A stretch of 19,255 nt of DNA, taken from Bacteroidales bacterium (GTDB taxonomy: Bacteria > Bacteroidota > Bacteroidia > Bacteroidales > ML635J-15). This document shows, one piece after another, positions 8,792 through 15,752 of this stretch (within the stretch, counting starts at the first letter, position 1; the number at the start of each line of letters is the position of its first letter). The DNA lies in contig JAQVEY010000002.1 in the NCBI GenBank assembly GCA_028697515.1, positions 1 through 19,255 of the forward strand, given 5' to 3'. The notes beneath the pieces are model-generated. The model was given only the letters and a program-made list of their open reading frames with translations. It was not told where the DNA came from and searched no databases. The position numbers were made by a program, and so were the translations under genes.

Positions 8792-9796
8792 ATGAAAACA
8801 ACTAAATTTTTATCAGCAGTAATCGGGATGATTTTATTATCAGCTGTAATAACGGCCAACGATTACAGAGAGTATGGTGATGATACTATTAGAATTAAGA
8901 CCAAGGATAATTCGGAGATGATTTTAATAATAAATGAATTTGATGATTTTAACGGATTGTCACTCGAAGTTGAATCGGTTATGAATAGTCTTGAAGATGT
9001 TTTGTTTGAGTTGGAATCAGAACTCGAAAATCTTGATTCAGTAATTAATGTAAATGTTAAAAATATTGATAATGAAATTGTAATCGATATAAAAGGCGTT
9101 TCAGATAACGAAGACAAGATTATTAATTTGAATTATGACATGAATGATGAACCGAGAAAAGAAAGAACATTACATGGTTTTATGACTTATGATTTTGGAT
9201 TTAATAATTATCTCGAAAATGGAAAATTTCCGAATGATGTAAATGCTCAATATGCTGCAAAACCTTGGGGTTCGTGGAATTTTGCAATTGGTGGTGGGTT
9301 ACGTTGGTACTTCACTAAACCTGTATCAATTGATATCGCAGCAGATTTCTCATGGTATAATTTTAAATATCAGGACAGGAGTACAAGAGTTAACAAGACC
9401 GATGACGATATCGTTTTTAGTACAGATGCTTTAGGAGCAGAATATATTAAAAGTAAAACATCAGTTCCATATCTTAATGTAAGTCTTATTCCGATGGTTC
9501 ATTTTGGCGCTCACAATAGTGGTGTTAATCATCGTGATTTTAGATTGGGGCTTGGCGTTTATGCAGGATATCGTTTGGGCGGAAGTGTTAAATATGTTTA
9601 TGAAGTGGATAATGTGAAAATGAAATACCATAATACCGGAGATTATTTTCTCAACACATACAGATACGGTGTAAAAGCAGTTTTAGGATATGCAGACGTA
9701 AATGTCTTTGCTTCTTACGATTTAAGTACATTATATGCAGAAGGAAAAGGCCCAGCACTTAACCCAATTTGTTTTGGTCTTAATTTTACATTTTAG
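8792..9796 (+). CDS. Exported outer-membrane beta-barrel protein of the ECF sigma cassette
   Basis: A 334-residue protein. Signal peptide about 1-22 (MKTTKFLSAVIGMILLSAV, then ITAND). An acidic region without aromatic strands follows (residues 24-125), including a Glu/Leu-rich stretch (VESVMNSLEDVLFELESELENL) that may form a helix or short coiled coil, with isoleucine/valine-rich strands either side. From about residue 127 the sequence is barrel-like: FMTYDFGFNNYL, WNFAIGGGLRWYF, VSIDIAADFSWYNF, GLGVYAGYRLGGSVKYVYE, AVLGYADVNVFASYDL, ending LNFTF. The terminal Phe is typical of BAM substrates. It lies 50 bp after the anti-sigma gene and before a terminator, so it is the third gene of the operon and a probable target or sensor of the circuit. 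No specific function is recognised. Confidence 0.8.
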   Translation: MKTTKFLSAVIGMILLSAVITANDYREYGDDTIRIKTKDNSEMILIINEFDDFNGLSLEVESVMNSLEDVLFELESELENLDSVINVNVKNIDNEIVIDIKGVSDNEDKIINLNYDMNDEPRKERTLHGFMTYDFGFNNYLENGKFPNDVNAQYAAKPWGSWNFAIGGGLRWYFTKPVSIDIAADFSWYNFKYQDRSTRVNKTDDDIVFSTDALGAEYIKSKTSVPYLNVSLIPMVHFGAHNSGVNHRDFRLGLGVYAGYRLGGSVKYVYEVDNVKMKYHNTGDYFLNTYRYGVKAVLGYADVNVFASYDLSTLYAEGKGPALNPICFGLNFTF

Positions 9797-9817
9797 AGTT
9801 TATCAATGCATGTAAGC

Positions 9818-9849
9818 AAAAGCCACTCTTTTTAGGAGTGGCTTTTTTT
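9818..9849 (+). terminator. Strong Rho-independent terminator after the barrel gene
   Basis: A perfect 11-bp stem pairs AAAAGCCACTC (9818-9828) with GAGTGGCTTTT (9836-9846), loop TTTTTAG, within a T run to 9849. It lies between convergent genes. Read on the minus strand only four T follow the stem, so it would be weaker for the lipoprotein operon ending at 9918. Confidence 0.92.
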
Positions 9850-9917
9850 GTATTTGCTGATGGTACAAGGACTTAGCCAATATGATACATTAGCCATACT
9901 GGTATATTTATTATTTT

Positions 9918-10706
9918 TTACAATTCTTCCAGAAGCCCTGCAGAACTACTATTGTAAAGATTCCAATAAGTCTTATTATTGTATTTAATAAACAAAGTGT
10001 CTCCTTCAGGATAAATTCCTACAAGAGTGTCAGCAGGGTATGAGAAACCATTATTAAAATCGATATTGAATTTATAATTATTAAATGAGGGTAATCCCTG
10101 ATATAGACTTGGGTTATCCCATATTCCATCAATATTTACATGCTGATCGTCACGAGTTGACCAAACTTCAATTTGTTTGCTTTCGCTTCCATCGTAGCTA
10201 TAACCATACAGAAAAATTGTAGCAGTGTTATCACTAGACCAAAAAGTGAATTTTAAAGACTCGGTGCAAATTACAGGATAAGACTCAATAATAACATTAT
10301 TTCCGGCGGTAATTACGATTTCGTCTCCTGTTGGGTCAACTTTTATTCTTTTTGCTTCTGCATCAGTATGATTACCAACATAAACTATACCTGTAGCACG
10401 TGCATATTGGTATTTGATTTTTCCATCGACATATTCTCCAGCACTTGTCGTTAGCTCTAATTCGAAACCGGTTGGATCTGCATCTGTAGTTATTTTAATT
10501 GTAATTTTCCCATCAACGGCATCTTCTGGGGCTACTTGCAAATCATATTGTAAACTCTCAAAACCAGGATATAATGAGGTTAAATTAGTATTACTGTTGG
10601 TTAGCACAAGGATAGGAGTTTCGATACTTTGTTCGTCTTTTTTACATGAACTGAAAATCGCGGCAATTGCCACTGTTAATAAAAATAAAGTTGTAATTTT
10701 TTTCAT
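9918..10706 (-). CDS. Putative surface lipoprotein, unknown function
   Basis: A 262-residue protein with an N-terminal lipoprotein signal: basic start MKKITTLF, hydrophobic core, then FSSC with the lipidated cysteine at residue 21. The residues after it, KKDEQ, resemble the Lys-plus-acidic lipoprotein export signal that directs Bacteroidota lipoproteins to the cell surface, so surface exposure is plausible (inference). The mature part is beta-strand rich (GKITIKITTDAD, GFELELTTSAG, DTLFIKYNNKTYW) and low in lysine-rich helices, consistent with one or two beta-sandwich domains. I recognise no family. It is the last gene of a minus-strand set, 16 bp after the 480-residue exported protein, so the two are probably co-transcribed. 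Confidence 0.8.
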   Translation of the reverse strand: MKKITTLFLLTVAIAAIFSSCKKDEQSIETPILVLTNSNTNLTSLYPGFESLQYDLQVAPEDAVDGKITIKITTDADPTGFELELTTSAGEYVDGKIKYQYARATGIVYVGNHTDAEAKRIKVDPTGDEIVITAGNNVIIESYPVICTESLKFTFWSSDNTATIFLYGYSYDGSESKQIEVWSTRDDQHVNIDGIWDNPSLYQGLPSFNNYKFNIDFNNGFSYPADTLVGIYPEGDTLFIKYNNKTYWNLYNSSSAGLLEEL

Positions 10707-10722
10707 AAATAGATAGATTAAA

Positions 10723-12165
10723 TTAATAAATATTAGTTGCGTTTAATACTTTGTACTGCGGTTTTACGTCTTCCACAAACATTACTACATTTTTTGATGT
10801 AATATTTTCCGTATGATTCCACTTTGGATTGTAGAGTGGGTAAAAACTGTTTTCATAATATCCTTTATCGTAGGTAACTTCGACTTTTCGTTTTACATAA
10901 ACTTTTACATTTGTGTAAACATACTGACTGAGAATTGTTTTTCCAATAGATTCTGCAACATCCCAGAAACCACCGCTAGTACCACGTTCGTTTTCAATAA
11001 TTAAGTAATAATTCATACGATGATCACGAATTTCGAATTTCCCTTGTGCATATCCGTTTTTACCTTCTTGAAGCACTGTATAAGCTTGTCCTGTTATATA
11101 TTTCTCATATTCGGGTTGGGTTAAAATTTTGTAAATTACCTGGTCTTCAATTTTAGGAATAAAAGATCCAATAGCTTGACCAGCTAATTCACTCAAACCT
11201 GTAAATCCTGTTATAACCTGAACGCCATCGCTTACAACTACAGTCGTTTCATTTCCAGTCTGAGTGCCAATATCCCCCGAAATGCCTGCTATGGCGTTTG
11301 CGGTTGAAGCTTTATCAAAAACCTCATAAGTCTTTTTAGTTTTAGAAATAGCTCCTGTGGCATCTGCAGTTCCAGACATTGCCTTTCCCACACCAGCATC
11401 AATTGCCATTGTTGCAATCTGTCCAACTTTTTTCTGTAAGGCTTTATAAACTTCATCCCCTACAGAAATTGTAAACCCCCATTCAATTGATTTTGAGATT
11501 TTATAATCTGTAAGAATTTCTTGTGGCATTACAATTGGAATTACAAATTTATTATCTATTCTAAGTGCGTATGCAATATCCATAAATATTTGATCCTCAG
11601 TATATTGAGGGGTTCTCTGTTGTTTTATCTGAGGAGTGGAAACTCGCATATAGTCGTAAATTACCGAATCTGCTTGATAAGAATGAACAGTATCAGGAAC
11701 CTGTACCATTACTGCTTTTCTCTCTACAAAATCACCAGTTCCATTTTCATTGTCACAATGAACAGTAAGTTCAGCTGTAAACTTTTTCATACCCCCACGT
11801 TGAATAACAAGAGTATAAATACCATCAGAAGGCACAGTTATTTTAAAGTTAAATTCTCCAACATCATTCTTGTCTATTATGTGCTGAAAAGCCTCGTCGG
11901 CATTCTGCCTATATAGCTTCACATTTTTAATTGTGTGAATTGTTCCTTTATTTTCATTTTTCATTTCTGGACTAATGTTTATCCATAGTTCTTCTCCGCG
12001 ATAGGCTCTAAAATAAAAAGTCTCGTCATTGATTTCTTTGTTTTCACTGTAAATGACTCGAACATTTTTCTGTGCTGCCATTGTTAATGATGAAACAATA
12101 AAGCTAAAAAACAATAAGCCAATTAAAGGCATTTTTATGATAGTCTTTAATTTATAATTTACCAT
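10723..12165 (-). CDS. Exported protein of unknown function, distant paralogue of the upstream gene
   Basis: 480 residues. The N-terminus MVNYKLKTIIKMPLIGLLFF.. is a signal peptide, probably cleaved near residue 31; Met12 is an alternative start. Residues about 35-137 form a beta-sandwich-like region (FYFRAYRGEELWINIS, NVKLYRQ, FNFKITVPSDGIYTLVIQR). A middle block (about 155-235) includes IPIVMPQEILTDYKISKSI and WGFTISVG. Residues about 240-335 are rich in Ala, Gly, Thr and Ile with few aromatics and may be helical and membrane-seeking. The C-terminal part (about 336-480) has strand-like segments (DQVIYKILTQPEYEKYI, MNYYLIIENERG, YTNVKVYVKRKVEV). The order and several motifs match the 380-residue protein encoded 19 bp upstream, so a duplication is inferred. 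No enzymatic motif is visible and no known family is recognised. Confidence 0.75.
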   Translation of the reverse strand: MVNYKLKTIIKMPLIGLLFFSFIVSSLTMAAQKNVRVIYSENKEINDETFYFRAYRGEELWINISPEMKNENKGTIHTIKNVKLYRQNADEAFQHIIDKNDVGEFNFKITVPSDGIYTLVIQRGGMKKFTAELTVHCDNENGTGDFVERKAVMVQVPDTVHSYQADSVIYDYMRVSTPQIKQQRTPQYTEDQIFMDIAYALRIDNKFVIPIVMPQEILTDYKISKSIEWGFTISVGDEVYKALQKKVGQIATMAIDAGVGKAMSGTADATGAISKTKKTYEVFDKASTANAIAGISGDIGTQTGNETTVVVSDGVQVITGFTGLSELAGQAIGSFIPKIEDQVIYKILTQPEYEKYITGQAYTVLQEGKNGYAQGKFEIRDHRMNYYLIIENERGTSGGFWDVAESIGKTILSQYVYTNVKVYVKRKVEVTYDKGYYENSFYPLYNPKWNHTENITSKNVVMFVEDVKPQYKVLNATNIY

Positions 12166-12184
12166 TTATAATTTGTTATTTGAG

Positions 12185-13327
12185 TTATTTTTGAAAAACA
12201 TATTTTTTTTCATTCTTAATTACCTCCATCGACATTGGAATTTTTTCAACCACTGGTTTTATTGTAACAATGTCCTGACTTATCTGAGACCATGTTGTTG
12301 TTTGATAAACTGCATAAGTAGCGACACTTATTTTTATCTCGGCGAGGATGTTTAGATTTTGTAATCCAATATAAATCACATCCATAGGAGACCAGTTTCC
12401 TGAGTATCCTGTAGCCAGACCAGATTCGTAAACCATTGGGTTTGTGTTGTTATCATTGTCCATAAACTTGTCAAGCTCGGTTTTGTCAGCCATTATAAGA
12501 TAATAAACAGGTTCCCCACCTTCTTGAGGAGCTACCATAGAAAACATCGTTTCTACACCTAATCCAATAGCAGCACCACCTGGAACAAACAGGCTTAATG
12601 CTAAACATCCTACATCCATACCTGTGCTTATTGCATTCCACATTGACTCCGCACCTGCCTCCGAAGTTATAAGAATCTGATAACCGACCAAAACCATTTG
12701 TTTATTATCGGATAAAATTGTATCCTGAGGTTTGGTAATTGTTGCATAGTTTTTCTGTCCACCCTTTAGTGTGTATTTTTTTGCAGATATTTGGGTGCTT
12801 TCATAGTCAACATCTGTAATTATTTTGAAGTATGACGGTTCTCGAAATTCTTTATAATCAACAACTTGATTTATTTCATATTGATGGATAACTGTATCAT
12901 AGTTCTTAGTGAGTTCAATTGCTGTATTAAAATATCTTCCACCAATATATTCTGCTTTTCGCATAAGTCGCAACTCTATATCTTGACTAAAAGATCTAAT
13001 CGAAAATGTAAACTCTACAACTCCGGTTTCAACAATATTAATTTCGATTTGTCTGGTTGGGTCGTAGTCTTTTTCTGAAAAAAGCACTTTAGAGTTTTGC
13101 GTAATGGTAATCTGATCAATAGTTTTGTCCTTTTTTGTGGCTAAGTTTAAATAAAGTACATCTCCTTCATGAAATGTATAGTCCAAAATAGCGGGTGAAT
13201 TTTTGCTGATATTTATATCTCTCATAGCAACCAAGTAGGTGTCGTAAGACAAATCTATTTCTTGTGCGTTGAGAAATGCTGCTGACAAAAGACTAATAAT
13301 CAGCAAATACTTTTTAATTTTATTCAT
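12185..13327 (-). CDS. Exported protein of unknown function with a hydrophobic Gly-rich segment
   Basis: 380 residues. Signal peptide MNKIKKYLLIISLLSAAFLNA, cleaved about residue 21. N-terminal beta-sandwich-like region (about 25-123; YTFHEGDVLYLNL, ITITQNSKVLF, VVEFTFSIRSF, IELRLMRK). Middle block (about 143-222) contains DTVIHQYEI, KPQDTILSDNKQMVLVGYQILI. A hydrophobic, glycine-rich stretch at about 226-270 (CLALSLFVPGGAAIGLG core) could insert into or pack against a membrane. C-terminal strands (VYYLIMADKTELDKFM, MDVIYIGLQN, AEIKISVATYAVYQ) correspond in order to the 480-residue neighbour. It heads the minus-strand three-gene run (gaps 19 and 16 bp). A roughly 460-bp intergenic region with inverted repeats and a possible microprotein precedes it. 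Function unknown. Confidence 0.75.
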   Translation of the reverse strand: MNKIKKYLLIISLLSAAFLNAQEIDLSYDTYLVAMRDINISKNSPAILDYTFHEGDVLYLNLATKKDKTIDQITITQNSKVLFSEKDYDPTRQIEINIVETGVVEFTFSIRSFSQDIELRLMRKAEYIGGRYFNTAIELTKNYDTVIHQYEINQVVDYKEFREPSYFKIITDVDYESTQISAKKYTLKGGQKNYATITKPQDTILSDNKQMVLVGYQILITSEAGAESMWNAISTGMDVGCLALSLFVPGGAAIGLGVETMFSMVAPQEGGEPVYYLIMADKTELDKFMDNDNNTNPMVYESGLATGYSGNWSPMDVIYIGLQNLNILAEIKISVATYAVYQTTTWSQISQDIVTIKPVVEKIPMSMEVIKNEKKYVFQK

Positions 13328-13372
13328 TATTTGTAAATATTTTATTCAACAATAATTTTCTAAACAGTTTTG

Positions 13373-13435
13373 CTATCCAGCTAAAATTGATGCAACTAAT
13401 AGCGTTGCTAAAATTAAAATCATAGTATTATTCAT
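13373..13435 (-). CDS. Possible 20-residue hydrophobic membrane microprotein
   Basis: The minus-strand ATG at 13435 opens a 20-codon frame ending in TAG at 13373. The peptide begins MNNTM and continues ILILATLLVASILAG, so about three quarters is aliphatic or small, enough for one membrane span. Its start is preceded by an A-rich stretch like those before other genes here. It lies 45 bp before the 380-residue exported protein on the same strand, so it could be the first gene of that operon, a leader peptide, or chance. AT-rich DNA yields short ORFs often, so the case rests on composition and position only. Confidence 0.35.
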   Translation of the reverse strand: MNNTMILILATLLVASILAG

Positions 13436-13514
13436 TTTATAAGACTTTTTATAATTAGTAAATATCTGTTTTGCTTATTTTCTGAAAATTGCACAGCTCA
13501 CAAATAAAATTCAT

Positions 13515-13551
13515 TCACTATACTAAAAACCATACTATTTTTAGTTAGTGA
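13515..13551. repeat. Bulged 13-bp inverted repeat upstream of the exported-protein cassette
   Basis: CACTA-t-ACTAAAAA (13516-13529) pairs with TTTTTAGTTAGTG (13538-13550) with one bulged T, plus a closing T-A pair. The loop is CCATACTA. It is 80 bp upstream of the microORF start and next to a weak TTTATTTG box (13501-13508, minus strand), so it could be an operator. No T-tract suits a terminator. Confidence 0.55.
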
Positions 13552-13649
13552 TAAAAAAAGTCAATTAACCATAATTTTTCAAGCACGCAGAATCCATTTT
13601 TCTGAAACATGGCTACAAAAAAATAAAATAAAACAAAACAAAAACCTGA

Positions 13650-13672
13650 TTTTTGTTAGCTGGTAACAAAAA
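13650..13672. repeat. 9-bp perfect inverted repeat (TTTTTGTTA / TAACAAAAA)
   Basis: The arms 13650-13658 and 13664-13672 are perfect complements around GCTGG. On the minus strand the hairpin is followed, after a 5-nt gap, by a long T-rich stretch, so it may be a weak terminator for the peptidase gene ending at 13790. The AT-rich stem makes an operator equally possible. Confidence 0.45.
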
Positions 13673-13789
13673 GAAGTAAAAATAGTACTTAAAGACAGTA
13701 TTTTTATCTTACTTTCTTATGGGAAAAATGGTAAGTTTTTCAGGATTAGAATTTTAAAATTAGGCTCCTATAAAAAGTACATAATGATA

Positions 13790-15061
13790 TCAATTTTCCA
13801 CATCCTTAACTTCAATCGGAATGTCTGTACATAAATCCAAAGGTTTATAACCAACCAAAATATCATTTTCTAGCCTGATACCGAAACCTTCATCAACAAT
13901 GTAAATAGCCGGTTCACAGCTTAGAATCATTCCTGGAAGAAGTATTGTGTCTTTTGTCCCTACATCATGCACATCAAGTCCTATGAAATGAGAAAGCCCA
14001 TGCATAAAATATTTTTTTAATACAGGGTTCTCAGAATCTTGTAATAGGATATCCTTTTTTGTTAATAATTTTAATTTTATAAGTTCTTCCTGTATCAGTA
14101 ATTCACATTCTTCATTTAATTTACGGATTGTTGTTCCTGGTATCATTTTGCTTTTCATGTGTTTCATGACACTTAGCACAGAATTGTAAACTTCTTTCTG
14201 TCGGGAAGTAAATTTGCCCGATACGGGGATTGTACGGCTAAGGTCGGCTGCATAATAATCTACTTCAGCTCCAAAATCCAGCAATAATAAATCTCCAGCC
14301 TTACAACGGTTATGGTTTGTGTTGTAGTGCAAAACACAATTATTCGAACCAGATGCGCAAATCGGCAAATATGCGTGACCTTCAGCTCCAGCAGATAAAA
14401 ACGAACGAGTAAGTTCAGCTTCAATTTCATATTCCCAGCAGCCCGGTTTAACAAAATTACGTATTTTATCAAAAGCTTCTCCTGTAATATTAATTGCCAT
14501 TTGAGTTGCAGCAATCTCTTGTTTGGTTTTTTGCAGTCTTAAGTTAATAGAAATCGGATCGAGATCGTTAAAGAATAAATTTTGACAGGACTTTTCTATA
14601 TTTTGTTTCCACTCACGAATAGCAGGGTTTTGATAATCTGAACCACGAATATTGGATTTATATGAATAATATATTGTCGTGGTTTTACTTAAAAAAGAAT
14701 TCATTATTTCATCAAACTTATTGATGTACTCAATATTAAAAATACCAGAAATATCTGAGGCTTCTTGTTTAGAATATTTATGCCCAATCCATGTAAGCAT
14801 TTTTTCGTCGGGTTCTATAATAAAAGCATATTCTTCAACACGCTTATTTGTAGTATCGTTAAAGAGTACAATTATTGTTTTTTCCTGTGTAAGACCGCTA
14901 AAATAATAGGTGTCCGAATTTTGTCTATATTTATAAAACTGGTCTCCATTGCGGGGAAACTGTTCGGCTGAGAATAATACCACTACTGAGTTTTGTAATA
15001 ATTGTGTGTAGAGTCTTTTGCGGTTAGCGACAAAAAACGATTTGTCAAAATGTTTTTCCAT
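13790..15061 (-). CDS. pepP: Xaa-Pro aminopeptidase (aminopeptidase P, M24B family)
   Basis: A 423-residue cytosolic metallopeptidase that removes the N-terminal residue when proline is second. The N-terminal aminopeptidase P domain spans about 1-135 (FVANRKRLYTQLLQ...RNGDQFYKYRQNSDTYYFSGL). The pita-bread catalytic domain spans about 175-415. All five expected metal ligands are present: Asp262 (LLLDFGAE), Asp273 (AADLSRT), His358 (HGLSHFIGLDVHD), Glu383 (SCEPAIY) and Glu398 (GIRLEND). His354 and His365 of the HGLSH..GLDVHD motif match substrate-binding histidines of E. coli PepP. Length is close to the family norm. No signal peptide. It is divergent from the DUF2141 gene with a 70-bp shared promoter region. 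The gene symbol follows the family and is not a proven orthology. Confidence 0.93.
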   Translation of the reverse strand: MEKHFDKSFFVANRKRLYTQLLQNSVVVLFSAEQFPRNGDQFYKYRQNSDTYYFSGLTQEKTIIVLFNDTTNKRVEEYAFIIEPDEKMLTWIGHKYSKQEASDISGIFNIEYINKFDEIMNSFLSKTTTIYYSYKSNIRGSDYQNPAIREWKQNIEKSCQNLFFNDLDPISINLRLQKTKQEIAATQMAINITGEAFDKIRNFVKPGCWEYEIEAELTRSFLSAGAEGHAYLPICASGSNNCVLHYNTNHNRCKAGDLLLLDFGAEVDYYAADLSRTIPVSGKFTSRQKEVYNSVLSVMKHMKSKMIPGTTIRKLNEECELLIQEELIKLKLLTKKDILLQDSENPVLKKYFMHGLSHFIGLDVHDVGTKDTILLPGMILSCEPAIYIVDEGFGIRLENDILVGYKPLDLCTDIPIEVKDVEN

Positions 15062-15081
15062 GTTAAAAAAATCTTATTGTA

Positions 15082-15089
15082 CAAATTTA
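15082..15089 (-). promoter_or_regulatory. Putative -7 box for the peptidase gene
   Basis: The minus strand reads TAAATTTG, a perfect match to the Bacteroidota TAnnTTTG box, 20 bp upstream of the peptidase start codon. No TTG-type -33 box is at the usual 17-23 nt distance, so the call rests on one box. Confidence 0.4.
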
Positions 15090-15107
15090 ATGAAATAGAT
15101 TTAATGT

Positions 15108-15115
15108 TAGCTTTG
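15108..15115 (+). promoter_or_regulatory. Putative -7 box for the DUF2141 gene
   Basis: TAGCTTTG matches the Bacteroidota TAnnTTTG box, 16 bp before the ATG at 15132. The nearest upstream TTG (15077-15079) is 28 nt away, longer than usual. It sits 18 bp from the opposing peptidase box, so the two divergent promoters would interfere or share control. Confidence 0.4.
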
Positions 15116-15131
15116 TTACAAATATTAAAAT

Positions 15132-15560
15132 ATGAAGATACATTGTTTCATCTTAATGTTGATTTTATTTTCAAAAATCGGTTTATGCCAAAATGATAGT
15201 TTTGAAATAACAATTACGAATATTAGAAACTCAACTGGAACGATAAAATGGGCGGTATTTAAAAACGAATCTCAGTTTAAAACAAATACCCAATATGTAG
15301 ATGCCGGCTCAGTTCAAGCAACAACAGGTTGTGTTAAAATAATCACAAAGAATATTGCTGATGGTAACTATGCAATCTCTGTTTATCATGACGAAAACAA
15401 TAATTCTGAAATAGACTTTAATTTTTTTGGCTTGCCAATAGAAGGATTTGGATTCTCTAATGATCCAGTAATATATTTTGGACCTCCGTCGTTTAAAGAA
15501 TGTGTTATTGAAAAAAACGGAAAAACGAGCAAAAGCATTAAGATTAAGTACTATTTGTAA
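15132..15560 (+). CDS. Small exported DUF2141 domain protein
   Basis: 142 residues. Signal peptide at 1-19 or 20 (MKIHCFILMLILFSKIGLC/Q). A cysteine ends the signal region, but the residue before it is Leu, which argues against a lipobox. The mature protein matches the DUF2141 pattern: an opening strand FEITITNIRNSTGTIKWAVF, YAISVYHDENNNSEIDFNFFGLPIEGFGFSNDP (residues 76-108), then FGPPSF. The HDENNNSEIDFN segment has many acidic and Asn side chains and could bind calcium (inference). The family is a compact exported beta-sandwich common in Bacteroidota and Proteobacteria, without an assigned reaction. It is divergent from the peptidase. 192 bp separate it from the next gene. Confidence 0.88.
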   Translation: MKIHCFILMLILFSKIGLCQNDSFEITITNIRNSTGTIKWAVFKNESQFKTNTQYVDAGSVQATTGCVKIITKNIADGNYAISVYHDENNNSEIDFNFFGLPIEGFGFSNDPVIYFGPPSFKECVIEKNGKTSKSIKIKYYL

Positions 15561-15752
15561 GATATTTGAAAATTGTTTTTTACAGAAATTCAAAATCACA
15601 GTAAATTTTGACAGCTTTTGCAGTAATGGTATTAAAACGGTAGTCGTTATTAACGGTTAATTTTATAACTTGTTATTTAATCTTGAGATATTGAATTTTA
15701 TAAAACTGGTGAAGAAGATTATTTTTATTACCTTTACTTCAATTATTATTAC

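Larger units (their letters stand above)
13328..13789. other. 462-bp intergenic region with inverted repeats and a microORF
   Basis: No ordinary-sized gene fits here. It holds a 20-codon minus-strand ORF (13373-13435), a bulged 13-bp inverted repeat (13515-13551), a 9-bp inverted repeat (13650-13672), and an A-rich run (13614-13645). The promoter for the minus-strand exported-protein cassette should lie here. The best -7-like candidate I see is TTTATTTG on the minus strand (13501-13508), one mismatch from TAnnTTTG. Confidence 0.7.

Noticed and set aside
10414..11916. Plus-strand ORFs of 63-131 codons inside the minus-strand exported-protein genes
   Set aside because: They are antisense to genes with convincing signal peptides and operon spacing, and their own sequences look non-protein-like (runs of Tyr, Cys, Ile, Phe).
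13741..13789. Imperfect hairpin around AATTTTAAAATT as terminator of the peptidase gene
   Set aside because: A four-base internal mismatch and no T-tract on the minus strand make it unconvincing.
14260..15196. Several short ORFs on both strands overlapping the peptidase gene and its upstream gap
   Set aside because: The peptidase frame has all catalytic ligands. The alternatives are frame shadows with no motif.
15645..15655. Short palindrome CGTTA-T-TAACG in the gap before the methyltransferase gene
   Set aside because: Five-bp arms are expected by chance in a gap of this size, and no promoter box adjoins it.
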